Notes: a model not told the origin generated them from the sequence alone. Shown: positions 48,502 to 57,364, counted from the first letter of the stretch. The stretch: 64,000 nucleotides of DNA from Sphingopyxis macrogoltabida (GCA_003241685.1 QFPJ01000007.1:47015-111014); one strand, 5' to 3'. A program made the numbers and translations.

Positions 48502-50766
48502 ATGGATAACGGGACCAAGGTGCAATTCTCGGATCGCGAGGCGCTGCTGTATCACGCGCACGGGCGCCCCGGCAAAATCGAGATCGTCGCGTCGAAGCCC
48601 ATGGCGACGCAGCGCGACCTGTCCCTTGCCTATTCCCCCGGCGTCGCCGTGCCGGTGCAGGCGATCGCCGACGATCCCGCCGCCGCCTATGACTATACCG
48701 CCAAGGGCAATCTGGTCGCCGTCATCTCGAACGGCACCGCGATTCTGGGCATGGGAAATCTCGGCGCGCTGGCATCGAAGCCGGTGATGGAAGGCAAGGC
48801 GGTGCTGTTCAAGCGCTTCGCCGACGTCGATTCGATCGACCTGGAGGTCAAGACCGAGGATCCGCAGGCGTTCATCGACGCGGTCGAACTGCTCGAACCC
48901 AGCTTCGGCGGCATCAATCTGGAAGATATTGCGGCGCCCAATTGTTTCATCATCGAGGCGGCGCTGAAGGAAAAGATGAACATTCCGGTGTTCCATGACG
49001 ACCAGCATGGCACCGCGATCATCACCGCCGCGGGCCTGATCAACGCCTGCCATCTGACCGGGCGCGATCTCGACAAGGTGCGCGTCGTGGTCAATGGCGC
49101 GGGCGCCGCGGCGATCGCGTGCACCGCGCTGATCAAGGCGCTGGGCGTGCGGCACGAAAATGTCATCATGTGCGATCGCAAGGGCACCATTTACCAGGGC
49201 CGCACCGAAGGCATGGATCAATGGAAATCCGCCCACGCGGTGCCGACCGAGGCGCGGACGCTGACCGAGGCGCTGGTCGGCGCCGACGTGTTCCTGGGCT
49301 TGTCCGCCGCCGGGGCGCTGAAGCCCGAAATGGTCAAGGACATGTCGGCTGCGCCGATCATCTTTGCGATGGCGAACCCCGATCCCGAAATCTCGCCGCC
49401 CGATGCGCGCGCCGCGCGGCCCGATGCGATCATCGCCACCGGTCGCTCCGATTTCCCGAATCAGGTCAACAACGTCCTGTGCTTCCCCTTCATCTTTCGC
49501 GGCGCGCTCGACGTGCGCGCGACCGCGATCAACGAAGAGATGAAGATCGCCGCCGCCTATGCCATCGCCGACCTGGCGCGGCAGCAGGTGCCGGAAGAAG
49601 TGGCTGCGGCCTATGGCGGGCGCGCGTCTAGCTTCGGGCCCGAATATATCATTCCGTCGCCCTTCGATCCGCGGCTGATGGAAATCGTCCCCGCCGCGGT
49701 CGCCAAGGCGGCGATGGAAACGGGCGTCGCGCAGCAGCCGATCGACGACCTGAACGAATATCGCAACCGGCTGCGCGCGCGGCTGAACCCGACGACGTCG
49801 GTGCTGACGCTCGCTTATGAAGCGGCGCGCGCGAACCCGAAGCGCGTCGTCTTTGCCGAAGGCGAGGAAGAGGTCGTGCTGCGCGCCGCGATCCAGTTCC
49901 GCGACGGCGGCTATGGCATTCCGGTGCTCGTCGGCCGCGAAGGGCTGCACGACAAGCTGCGCGACATGGGCGTGGCCGACCCCGAAAGTTACGAGGTGCA
50001 CAACAGCGTCAATTCACCGCACGTGCCCCAGATGGTTGAGATGCTGTACGAGCGGCTGCAACGCCGCGGCTATCTGCGCCGCGACGTCGAACGGATGGTC
50101 AACCGCGATCGCAACATCTTCGGCGCGCTGCTACTGAAACTCGGCCTGGGCGATGCGATGATCACCGGCGTCACCCGCACCTATGCCCAGTCGATGCGCG
50201 AGGTCCGCCGCGTGGTCGACCATGGCGAGGGCAAGACGCCCTTCGGCATCCATGTGCTGGTCGGCCAGCATCACACCATCTTCATGGCCGACACGACGGT
50301 GAACGAACGGCCGACGGCACAGATGCTCGCCGACATCGCCGAACGCACCGCGCAGGTCGCGCGCCGCATGGGCCACGAACCGCGCGTCGCCTTCCTGTCC
50401 TACTCGACCTTCGGCAATCCGGCGGGGAGCTGGCTCGACAGCATCCGCGAAGCGGTGTCGATCCTCGACAAACGCGAACCCGGCTTCGAATATGAAGGCG
50501 AAATGGCGCCCGACGTCGCGCTGAACGAAAAGGTCATGCAGAATTATCCTTTCTGCCGCCTGTCTGGGCCCGCCAATGTGCTGATCATGCCCGGCCTGCA
50601 ATCTGGCAATCTGTCGGCGAAGCTGCTGCGCGAACTGGGCGGCGGCGCGATCATCGGCCCGATGCTGATCGGCATGGAAAAGCCGGTGCAGATCGCGACC
50701 ATGGCATCGCCGGCATCGGATCTGGTCACGCTGGCCGTTCTCGCGGCGGGCGGCATCGCGGGATAG
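48502..50766 (+). CDS. maeB: NADP-type malic enzyme with phosphotransacetylase-like C-domain (MaeB)
   Basis: A 754-residue protein. The N-terminal malic-enzyme part (about residues 1-430) has YSPGVAVPVQAIADDP, FHDDQHGTAIITAAG, and the NADP-binding GAGAAAIACTALI. The C-terminal part (about 440-754) is a phosphotransacetylase-like domain (VFAEGEEEVVLRAAIQ, SGPANVLIMPGLQSGN) that is regulatory in known MaeB proteins. It decarboxylates malate to pyruvate with NADPH formation. The ATG follows GGGGACTG. It is divergent from mutS. Confidence 0.94.
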   Translation: MDNGTKVQFSDREALLYHAHGRPGKIEIVASKPMATQRDLSLAYSPGVAVPVQAIADDPAAAYDYTAKGNLVAVISNGTAILGMGNLGALASKPVMEGKAVLFKRFADVDSIDLEVKTEDPQAFIDAVELLEPSFGGINLEDIAAPNCFIIEAALKEKMNIPVFHDDQHGTAIITAAGLINACHLTGRDLDKVRVVVNGAGAAAIACTALIKALGVRHENVIMCDRKGTIYQGRTEGMDQWKSAHAVPTEARTLTEALVGADVFLGLSAAGALKPEMVKDMSAAPIIFAMANPDPEISPPDARAARPDAIIATGRSDFPNQVNNVLCFPFIFRGALDVRATAINEEMKIAAAYAIADLARQQVPEEVAAAYGGRASSFGPEYIIPSPFDPRLMEIVPAAVAKAAMETGVAQQPIDDLNEYRNRLRARLNPTTSVLTLAYEAARANPKRVVFAEGEEEVVLRAAIQFRDGGYGIPVLVGREGLHDKLRDMGVADPESYEVHNSVNSPHVPQMVEMLYERLQRRGYLRRDVERMVNRDRNIFGALLLKLGLGDAMITGVTRTYAQSMREVRRVVDHGEGKTPFGIHVLVGQHHTIFMADTTVNERPTAQMLADIAERTAQVARRMGHEPRVAFLSYSTFGNPAGSWLDSIREAVSILDKREPGFEYEGEMAPDVALNEKVMQNYPFCRLSGPANVLIMPGLQSGNLSAKLLRELGGGAIIGPMLIGMEKPVQIATMASPASDLVTLAVLAAGGIAG

Positions 50767-50841
50767 GCCGCGCGCGCAGTATCGACGGGGCAGCATCGAC
50801 GGGAAAGCGCTGGTCCGCCAGCCGCCCGGCAGCGGCGGGGC

Positions 50842-51327
50842 TTACTGGCCCGCCGGCGCCCCGGCGCCCGGCGCGCCGACGGCGCCGATATTGCCGAAGA
50901 TATCTTCGAAGAAGCTGCGCTCGCGGCCCAGCGTCGGAGTCTTGTCGCCCGACGGGCTGATCTTGCTGACCAGTTCGATGCCGGTGCGGTCGACCGCGGC
51001 GACATTGCCGGCCGGGTCGAAGCGGACGCGCAGCACCTGCTGCGCGATCGGCCGCGGCTTGGCAAAGGCCAGCTGGCGCGTTTCGCGCGACAGATAATAA
51101 TATTCATTGTTGCTGAACTGGCCGACGAAGGTCGGGCGGCCCAGCGTCTTTTCCACCGATTCGCGATTGTCGACGCCAGGGGTGATCGCATCGGTCAGCA
51201 CCGGGTCGACGATATAGCCCTGCCGCCCCTTGAGCTGGGTGCAGCCGCCCGCGACAAGCGCCAGTGCCACAGCCGCGACGATCAGGCGGGCAGGACGAGC
51301 GGGGAAAAGGGCGGTCGGCTTCGGCAT
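50842..51327 (-). CDS. bamE: Outer membrane assembly lipoprotein BamE (SmpA/OmlA)
   Basis: A 161-residue lipoprotein. The signal peptide (RLIVAAVALALVAGGC) ends with Cys29. The SmpA/OmlA domain has GYIVDPVLTDAITPGVDNRE, then VEKTLGRPTFVGQFSNNEYY and RVRFDPAGNVAAVD. BamE is part of the BAM complex for outer-membrane beta-barrel insertion. The C-terminal tail of about 50 residues is Gly/Ala/Pro-rich with FFEDIFGNIGAVGAPG, as in many alphaproteobacterial BamE proteins. It is divergent from the bc1 chaperone gene across 171 bases. Confidence 0.92.
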   Translation of the reverse strand: MPKPTALFPARPARLIVAAVALALVAGGCTQLKGRQGYIVDPVLTDAITPGVDNRESVEKTLGRPTFVGQFSNNEYYYLSRETRQLAFAKPRPIAQQVLRVRFDPAGNVAAVDRTGIELVSKISPSGDKTPTLGRERSFFEDIFGNIGAVGAPGAGAPAGQ

Positions 51328-51498
51328 AATCGGTCTCCGTCGCGTCCTGCACAGCCGGTTCGGCCACAGGGCGCTGTATCGTTGCGCCTCTTAACCGCAA
51401 GCGGACGGGGCGCACAAGCGGCTTATGGCGCGGCAAAGCTTGCTCCGGAATGACTGACGCCCTTTTCGGCCGCGCCGATTGCGCCTAAGCACAACGCC

Positions 51499-52029
51499 AT
51501 GTTTTCGTTCCGCAAGCTCTTCCGGCCCGACCCCGACCCGCGCGAAGCCCTGCGCCCATTGTGGAATGCCGTCGTCGCCACCGCGCGCGCGCCGCACTGG
51601 TATGCCGACGGCGGCGTTCCCGATACGCTCGACGGCCGCTTCGACATGATCGGCCTTGTCCTCTCGCTGGTCCTGCATCGCATCGACGACGACCCGGCCC
51701 ACACCCTTTCCGGCGTGCAGCTCACCGAATTGTTCGTGAACGACATGGACGGACAGATGCGCCAGATCGGGTTCGGCGACATGGTGGTCGGCAAGCAGAT
51801 CGGCCGCATGGTCGGCGCGCTCGGCGGACGGCTGGGCGCCTATCGCGCCGCCGACGGATCGCCCGAACTGTCCGCGGCACTGGTACGCAATCTGTGGCGC
51901 GGCCATGCTCCGGGCGATGCGCATCTGGCGCATGTCATGGCCGAAGTCGCGGCGCTGCGCACCGCCATCGCAGCAATGCCTGTCGGCGCGCTCGTGGCGG
52001 CCGATCGCCTGCCGGGCCCGGCAGCATGA
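51499..52029 (+). CDS. Ubiquinol-cytochrome c chaperone family protein (CBP3-like)
   Basis: A 176-residue protein of the Ubiq_cyt_C_chap family. HWYADGGVPDTLDGRFDMI and ELFVNDMDGQMRQIGFGDMV are the hallmark motifs, matching yeast CBP3 in the assembly of the cytochrome bc1 complex. It is cytoplasmic or peripheral with no signal peptide. The DUF177 gene start overlaps its stop (ATGA). This pairing, next to bamE, recurs widely in alphaproteobacteria. Confidence 0.9.
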   Translation: MFSFRKLFRPDPDPREALRPLWNAVVATARAPHWYADGGVPDTLDGRFDMIGLVLSLVLHRIDDDPAHTLSGVQLTELFVNDMDGQMRQIGFGDMVVGKQIGRMVGALGGRLGAYRAADGSPELSAALVRNLWRGHAPGDAHLAHVMAEVAALRTAIAAMPVGALVAADRLPGPAA

Positions 52030-52556
52030 CCGCCGCCAGCGAATTTTCGCATGTCGTGACGCTGGCGGACGCGGCGCAGGGGCGCCGTTTCGCGATCACC
52101 GCCGACGCCGACGCGCGCACCGCGATCGCCCGGCGGCTGGACCTGATCGACCTCGGCCGCTTCGCGGTCGAGGCCGAGCTGTCGGCGATAGCGGGCGGCA
52201 TGGCGGCGACGGGCACGGTCAGCGCCGATTTCGTCCAGCGATGCGCCGCGACCTATCTGCCCGTCCCGGCGACGCTGACCGAACCCTTTACCCTCCACTT
52301 TCTGCGCGACGCCGTGCCGGACGCGGGCGACGAGGAGGAGATTGAGATCAGCGGCGCGGATCTGGACATATTGCCGCTGGAGGGCGACCGCGCCGATCTG
52401 GGCGAAGCGGCGGTGCAGACATTGTCGCTCGCGCTCGACCCCTTCCCACGCCATCCCGACGCCGACCGCATTCTCGGCGAAAAGGGCGTGCTGAGCGAGG
52501 AGCAGGCGGGACCGTTCGGCGCGCTCGCGAAGCTGCGCGGTCTGTCGAAGGACTGA
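52026..52556 (+). CDS. DUF177 (YceD) family protein
   Basis: A 176-residue protein. The DUF177 core lies in the C-terminal half (FVQRCAATYLPVPATLTEPF, then EISGADLDILPLEGDRADLG and PFPRHPD). YceD proteins are conserved, commonly adjacent to rpmF, and linked to 23S rRNA processing in plants; bacterial function is not settled. Here rpmF does not follow. The stop is 33 bases from that of the convergent SRPBCC gene. ATG 52026 overlaps the upstream stop. Confidence 0.85.
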   Translation: MTAASEFSHVVTLADAAQGRRFAITADADARTAIARRLDLIDLGRFAVEAELSAIAGGMAATGTVSADFVQRCAATYLPVPATLTEPFTLHFLRDAVPDAGDEEEIEISGADLDILPLEGDRADLGEAAVQTLSLALDPFPRHPDADRILGEKGVLSEEQAGPFGALAKLRGLSKD

Positions 52557-52589
52557 CGCCGGCCCGCCCGGCGTTCGTCGCGCGGGCCG

Positions 52590-53276
52590 TCAACGCGGCG
52601 TGGCGACACTCTCGTCCGAATTGGCAAGGTCGGCCGCGATATCGTCGAGATTGCCCTTGTCGTCCGCGCGTTGGCCCGGCGTATCCTCGGCTTCCGCCGC
52701 GGTCCCGGCCGCCGCCTTTTCGGCGCGCGTCGGCGGCAGCGCCCCGCCCAGCGAGCGCGCCAGCCCGGCCAATTGTTCACCGATCACCTTGTCCACCGCC
52801 GGGGCGATCTCGGCGACCTTCGGGCGCATATAGCCGCCGACCACATAGTCGAAGCGCAGCGCGCTGCCGGTCGGGGTCGGTTTGATCTGGATCGTCAGCG
52901 TCGCCGTGACCGCTTCGCCCTGCAACGGACCGAAGGCCCCCGACAGGCGCAGCAACTGGCCGGGCCGTGCAAAGAGGACGCGCGCGTGCTGGACGCTGCC
53001 CGCACCATTGGCCGCATCGGGCAGTTTTTCGCAGAAACAGCCGCCGGCCTGCGGATCGAGCGTGAAATTGGCGGCATCGCCCGACCAGCTATGCCCGTCC
53101 GACCACCATTTGGCGGGCGTGATCAGCGTTTTCCACACTTCGGCGGGCGTCGCGGAAAGCTGCGCCGTATGCGCCACGGTGAAACCGATTTCGCCCTGGT
53201 CGATGACCTTGGCCGACGCGGGATATGCGGCCAGCGCCGCCGTGCCGAATAGCAGAAACCCGATTATCCGAACCAT
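52590..53276 (-). CDS. SRPBCC/START-fold exported protein
   Basis: A 228-residue protein from ATG 53276 with signal peptide VRIIGFLLFGTAALAAYPAS (cleavage after ASA). The SRPBCC domain has SATPAEVWKTLITPAKWWSD, GGCFCEKLP and RFDYVVGGYMRP, a helix-grip lipid-binding fold. The C-terminus is Ala/Glu-rich and disordered. A ligand cannot be named. It follows adk by 105 bases on the same strand, in the place where rpsM is found in many relatives. ATGs at 53294 and 53351 are in frame but add no recognisable signal. Confidence 0.8.
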   Translation of the reverse strand: MVRIIGFLLFGTAALAAYPASAKVIDQGEIGFTVAHTAQLSATPAEVWKTLITPAKWWSDGHSWSGDAANFTLDPQAGGCFCEKLPDAANGAGSVQHARVLFARPGQLLRLSGAFGPLQGEAVTATLTIQIKPTPTGSALRFDYVVGGYMRPKVAEIAPAVDKVIGEQLAGLARSLGGALPPTRAEKAAAGTAAEAEDTPGQRADDKGNLDDIAADLANSDESVATPR

Positions 53277-53381
53277 CGCCCCGTTCCCCACCATCGCAGC
53301 GCCCCTCTTGCCGCCGTCATAGGCGGCGACCGGGGCGATGGCCAGCGTCATCCGGCGCGCGCGCAGAAACAGCAGGGACGC

Positions 53382-54041
53382 TTAGCGCGCGTCGCCGAGA
53401 ATGGCCTCAATCGCGCCGTTCACCTCGTCGATCGGCGCCATGCCGTCGACACGCGCGACAATGTCGCGCGCTTCGTAGATCGGCAGGATCGGTGCCGTCT
53501 TCGCGCGATATTCGGCCATGCGCGTGCGCACCGTTTCCTCATTGTCGTCGGGGCGGCGCTTGAATTCATGGCTGCCGCAGACGTCGCAGGTGTTTTCGAC
53601 TTTCGGCAGCTTGTACCGGTCGTGATACCCCTCGCCGCAGCTGGCGCAGGAGAAACGGCCAGTGATCCGATCGACCAGCGCGTCCTCGTCGACGACCAGT
53701 TCGATCACATGGTCGAGCCGGCGGTCGCGCTTCGCCAGGATGCCGTCGAGCGCGTCGGCCTGTGCGGCGGTGCGCGGATAGCCGTCGAAGATCACCGACG
53801 TTTCGCCGCCCAGTTCGTCGAGCCGTTCGCCGATCAGGCCGGAAACGATCTCGTCCGACACCAGTTCGCCCGCATCCATCACCGCTTTCGCCTGCAGCCC
53901 GATCGGCGTGCCCGCCTTGACCGCGGCGCGCAGCATGTCGCCGGTGGAAAGCTGGACCATGCCATGTTCGCTTTCCAGGCGCGACGCCTGCGTTCCCTTC
54001 CCGGCGCCCGGAGGCCCGAGCAAAATGATGTTCAGCGTCAT
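53382..54041 (-). CDS. adk: Adenylate kinase
   Basis: A 219-residue protein. The P-loop is GPPGAGKGTQ (residues 9-18). The LID domain has a zinc site with two pairs of Cys (CASCGEGYHD and NTCDVCG), a long-form adenylate kinase. It interconverts AMP plus ATP with two ADP. It follows secY by 48 bases in the ribosomal transcript, as is usual. The downstream gene is not rpsM. Confidence 0.97.
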   Translation of the reverse strand: MTLNIILLGPPGAGKGTQASRLESEHGMVQLSTGDMLRAAVKAGTPIGLQAKAVMDAGELVSDEIVSGLIGERLDELGGETSVIFDGYPRTAAQADALDGILAKRDRRLDHVIELVVDEDALVDRITGRFSCASCGEGYHDRYKLPKVENTCDVCGSHEFKRRPDDNEETVRTRMAEYRAKTAPILPIYEARDIVARVDGMAPIDEVNGAIEAILGDAR

Positions 54042-54089
54042 GAAGACCCCTGTTTTCCTGCCCCGTTGGAAATTCGCCTAGCGGCCGGA

Positions 54090-55463
54090 TCAGCGGCGCG
54101 CAATGCCGCCCTTCAATTTGGCTTTCTTGATCAGGTCGCCATATTGATGCGCCAGCATGTGGCTTTGAATCTGCGTGATCGTGTCGATCGTGACGTTCAC
54201 GATGATCAGCAGGCTGGTGCCGCCCAGCGCGAAGGGCAGCCCCGATTGCGCGATGAAATATTCGGGCACCAGACAGATGAGCGCCAGATAGGCGGCGCCG
54301 ATCACGGTGATGCGCGTCAGCACGAAATCGAGATAGGAGGCGGTGTTCTTGCCCGGACGGATGCCGGGGATGAAGCCGTTCTGGCGCTTCAGATTGTCGG
54401 CGGTTTCCTCGGGGTTGAAGACGACCGCGACATAGAAGAAGCAGAAGAAGATGATCCCCGCGGCATAGAGCGCCATGTACAGCGGCTGGCCGTGCGCCAG
54501 ATACTGGTTGAGCGTGATCAGGAAATCGCCGCTCGCCGTGTCGCCCTGGACATTATTGCCCATCATCTGGGTGATCGTCACCGGCATCAGCAGCAGCGAC
54601 GAGGCGAAGATCGGCGGGATGACGCCGGCGGTGTTGACCTTCAGCGGCAAGTGGCTGCGGTCGGCCTGCATCACGCCGCGCTGCGTCGCGCGCTTCGGAT
54701 ATTGGACCAGCACGCGGCGCTGCGCGCGTTCCATGAAGCTGATGAACGCAATCACCGCGATCGCGCCGGCGAACACCGCAATCACCGTCCCGCCGCCCAT
54801 CGATCCTTCGCGGACCTGGCTGAACATCTGCGCGAAGCTGCGCGGCAATTGCGCGAGAATGCCCGCCATGATGATCAGCGAAACGCCGTTGCCGATACCG
54901 CGGCTGGTGATCTGCTCGCCCAGCCACATCAGGAACAAGGTGCCGCCGACGATGCTGATGACCGCGCCGACGCGGAAGAACATGCCCGGATCGACGACCG
55001 CGGCGATGCCCTGGCTAGCGCCGAGGGTTTCGAGACCGACGGCGACGAAATAGCCCTGGATCGCGGTCAGCGCGACCGTGCCGTAGCGTGTATATTGATT
55101 GAGCTTCTTGCGTCCCGCTTCGCCTTCCTTCTTCAGCGCGGCCAGGCTGGGCGACAGCGCGGCGGCGAGCTGAACGACGATCGACGCGGTGATATAGGGC
55201 ATGACGCCGAGCGCGATGATGCTCATGCGCTCCAGGCTGCCGCCCGAAAAGGTGTTGAAGATGTCGAGCACGCCGCCCGATGCGGCCTGACTGTACAGCG
55301 TCGACAGCGCGACCGGGTCGACGCCCGGAAGCGGCACGAAGGACAGGAAGCGAAAGACGATCAGCGCGCCGATCGTGAACCAGATGCGGTTCTTGAGTTC
55401 GGTCGCCTGCCCGAATTTGGAAAAGTTCAGGTTGGAAGCAAGCTGGTCGGCGCGAGAGGCCAT
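54090..55463 (-). CDS. secY: Preprotein translocase subunit SecY
   Basis: A 457-residue protein with ten transmembrane helices and SecY motifs: FVPLPGVDPVALS, VMPYITASIVVQLAA, GIGNGVSLIIMAGILAQLP, and the large cytoplasmic loop end KRQNGFIPGIRPGKNTASYL. It forms the protein-conducting channel with SecE and SecG. A 207-base gap with two hairpins separates it from rplO, unusual spacing within the operon. adk follows. Confidence 0.97.
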   Translation of the reverse strand: MASRADQLASNLNFSKFGQATELKNRIWFTIGALIVFRFLSFVPLPGVDPVALSTLYSQAASGGVLDIFNTFSGGSLERMSIIALGVMPYITASIVVQLAAALSPSLAALKKEGEAGRKKLNQYTRYGTVALTAIQGYFVAVGLETLGASQGIAAVVDPGMFFRVGAVISIVGGTLFLMWLGEQITSRGIGNGVSLIIMAGILAQLPRSFAQMFSQVREGSMGGGTVIAVFAGAIAVIAFISFMERAQRRVLVQYPKRATQRGVMQADRSHLPLKVNTAGVIPPIFASSLLLMPVTITQMMGNNVQGDTASGDFLITLNQYLAHGQPLYMALYAAGIIFFCFFYVAVVFNPEETADNLKRQNGFIPGIRPGKNTASYLDFVLTRITVIGAAYLALICLVPEYFIAQSGLPFALGGTSLLIIVNVTIDTITQIQSHMLAHQYGDLIKKAKLKGGIARR

Positions 55464-55621
55464 GGGTATATTCCTCGAGTGGCGGACCGCGCCCCCCGCG
55501 ACCCGGCGCCTATGTGCGTTCGGCGGTCGCGAAGCGCAAGGGGAAAGGCCCTCTTATAGATGCAGCCCGTCGATATCGGGGTTCATCCATCCCTTCGCTC
55601 GGCACGAACGGGTATATCAGG

Positions 55622-55660
55622 TCGTCTAAAGACGAAGGGCGACCCCCTCAGGAACCGCCC
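55622..55660 (-). promoter_or_regulatory. Tandem hairpins in the rplO-secY gap
   Basis: On the minus strand a 10-base-pair stem with G-U pairs (GGGCGGTTCC with GGGGTCGCCC, loop TGAG; 55660-55637) is followed directly by TCGTCT/AGACGA (55635-55622). They lie shortly after the rplO stop, in a 207-base gap that would otherwise be 10-60 bases. An attenuator or RNA-processing site upstream of secY is plausible; no strong U-tract follows. Confidence 0.4.
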
Positions 55661-55670
55661 CTCGCCGGAA

Positions 55671-56195
55671 TTATTCCGCCTTGGCTTTGGCGCGACGCTG
55701 GGCCTTTTTACCCTCGGGCGCGGCGTCCTTGACTTCGGGCAGTTCGACCTTGCCGCCGGCCTTTTCGACCGCCTCGATCGCGCCCTTCGACGCGCCGGCG
55801 ACCGCAAAGGTCAGCTTGGCGGTGAGTTCGCCCTTGGCGAGCAGACGGACGCCGTCCTTGCCGCCACGGGCAACACCCGCCGCCTTCAGCGCGGCATGAT
55901 CGACCGTCGCCTTGGGATCGAGCTTCTTGGCGTCGACCAGCTTCTGCACCAGGCCCAGGTTCACGATCGCGAAATCCTTGCCGAAGATGTTGTTGAAGCC
56001 GCGCTTCGGAATGCGCATGTGGAGCGGCATCTGGCCGCCCTCGAAACCGTTGATCGCAACACCGCTGCGGCTCTTCTGGCCCTTCTGGCCGCGACCGCCG
56101 GTCTTGCCCTTGCCCGAACCGATGCCGCGTCCAACGCGCATCCGGCCCTTGCGGGCGCCATTGTTGTCACGAAGTTCGTTAAGCTTGATCGTCAT
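55671..56195 (-). CDS. rplO: 50S ribosomal protein L15
   Basis: A 174-residue protein. The basic N-terminal part GARKGRMRVGRGIGSGKGKT and GQKGQKSRSGVAINGFEGGQ are the L15 signature, followed by LHMRIPKRGFNN and a globular C-domain. A basic Ala/Lys tail (EGKKAQRRAKAKAE) extends it beyond the 144-residue E. coli protein. It is a late-assembly 50S protein. A DUF1737 gene lies between it and rpmD, interrupting the usual order. Confidence 0.97.
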   Translation of the reverse strand: MTIKLNELRDNNGARKGRMRVGRGIGSGKGKTGGRGQKGQKSRSGVAINGFEGGQMPLHMRIPKRGFNNIFGKDFAIVNLGLVQKLVDAKKLDPKATVDHAALKAAGVARGGKDGVRLLAKGELTAKLTFAVAGASKGAIEAVEKAGGKVELPEVKDAAPEGKKAQRRAKAKAE

Positions 56196-56254
56196 GTCTT
56201 TGCACTCGCTTTCGCTGTGTTCGCGCTGTGAACCGGCGTATTGCCTGAGGGCTT

Positions 56255-56461
56255 TCAGTCCGGTTCGATTTCACTCGATGGCTGAAAACCGGGATAGGGC
56301 CCGGCTTTTTCCATCACGATGGCCTGGGCGACATAGCCGCGGCCACCGACGTCGGTAATCGACGGGCTACCGTGAAGCTGCCACCCCCGGTTGAGCAATC
56401 CTTCGACCCGCGCGCAAAACGCGCTGTCGTCCGGACCGGTCAGCAGGCGGTAGAGCTTCAC
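56255..56461 (-). CDS. DUF1737 small protein inside the ribosomal operon
   Basis: A 68-residue protein beginning MKLYRLLTGPDDSAFCARV. GLLNRGWQLHGSPSITDV and YVAQAIVMEK match the DUF1737 family of small proteins with unknown function. It lies on the same strand between rpmD (6 bases upstream) and rplO (59 bases downstream), in the spc operon, where no other gene is expected. Spacing makes co-transcription almost certain. Its codon use looks normal, so a recent transfer is not suggested. Confidence 0.85.
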   Translation of the reverse strand: MKLYRLLTGPDDSAFCARVEGLLNRGWQLHGSPSITDVGGRGYVAQAIVMEKAGPYPGFQPSSEIEPD

Positions 56462-56467
56462 CGCTCC

Positions 56468-56653
56468 TTAGCCCTCGACGACTTCCACCATGTGCGGAAG
56501 CTTGCGGATCATGCCGCGCACTTCCGGGGTGTCGACCAGTTCGACCTCGCGTTGCATCTTGCCCAGGCCGAGGCCGGTCAGGATCTTACGCTGGTCCTTG
56601 GGACGACGGATCGGCGAACCGATCTGGCGGATCTTGATCTTCTTGTCGGCCAT
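56468..56653 (-). CDS. rpmD: 50S ribosomal protein L30
   Basis: A 61-residue protein, MADKKIKIRQIGSPIRRPK and QRKILTGLGLGKMQREVEL being the L30 signature, with MIRKLPHMVEVVEG at the end. Normal bacterial length. It sits 4 bases after rpsE. The DUF1737 gene follows instead of rplO. Confidence 0.97.
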   Translation of the reverse strand: MADKKIKIRQIGSPIRRPKDQRKILTGLGLGKMQREVELVDTPEVRGMIRKLPHMVEVVEG

Positions 56654-56657
56654 CGTC

Positions 56658-57362
56658 TTACTCCGTCACCGCCGCGGCTTCGGCCTCGGCTGCGCGGTCG
56701 GATGCACCGCCACGCTTGATCAGGTCCGAAACCTTCTTGCCGCGACGCTGCGCGACCGACTTCGGGCTGGTCTGTTCGCCGAGCGCCTCGAAGGTCGCGC
56801 GGATCATGTTGTAGGGGTTCGAGGTGCCGACCGACTTGGTCACCACGTCGGCAACGCCCAGCGATTCGAACACGGCGCGCATCGGGCCACCGGCGATGAT
56901 GCCGGTCCCGGCGGGCGCCGAGCGCAGCGTGACGTTGCCGGCGCCGAAGTGGCCACGGCCGTCATGGTGCAGCGTGCGGCCATCGCGCAGCGGAACGCGA
57001 ATCATCGCCTTCTTTGCCGCGGCGGTCGCCTTCGAAATGGCTTCGGGCACTTCGCGTGCCTTGCCATGGCCGAAACCGGCCCGGCCCTTGCCGTCGCCGA
57101 CGACGACAAGCGCGGCGAAACCGAAGCGCTTGCCGCCCTTCACCGTCTTCGACACGCGGTTGATGTGGACGAGCTTTTCGATCAGCTCTTCGCCGCCATC
57201 CTCGTCGCGGGGACGACGATCGTCGCGGCGGCCACGGCCACCGTCACGCCCGCCACGGCCGCCGTCGCGACCGCCACCACGGCCACGGCGCGGAGCCTGA
57301 CCTTCGGTCGGTGCGGGGGCTGCTTCGGGAGCGCCTTCGGCGTTCTGAATTTCGTCTGCCAT
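56658..57362 (-). CDS. rpsE: 30S ribosomal protein S5 with long Arg/Gly-rich N-terminus
   Basis: A 234-residue protein, about 65 residues longer than E. coli S5. The extension is Ala/Pro/Glu-rich, then RGG-rich at about residues 25-50 (RRGRGGGRDGGRGGRDG), before the canonical start ELIEKLVHINRVSK. The double-stranded-RNA-binding and beta-barrel domains are normal (FGFAALVVVGDGKGRAGFG and GTGIIAGGPMRAVFE). S5 shapes the mRNA entry channel and decoding fidelity. It lies 4 bases from rpmD and 2 from rplR. Confidence 0.96.
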   Translation of the reverse strand: MADEIQNAEGAPEAAPAPTEGQAPRRGRGGGRDGGRGGRDGGRGRRDDRRPRDEDGGEELIEKLVHINRVSKTVKGGKRFGFAALVVVGDGKGRAGFGHGKAREVPEAISKATAAAKKAMIRVPLRDGRTLHHDGRGHFGAGNVTLRSAPAGTGIIAGGPMRAVFESLGVADVVTKSVGTSNPYNMIRATFEALGEQTSPKSVAQRRGKKVSDLIKRGGASDRAAEAEAAAVTE

Positions 57363-57364
57363 GA

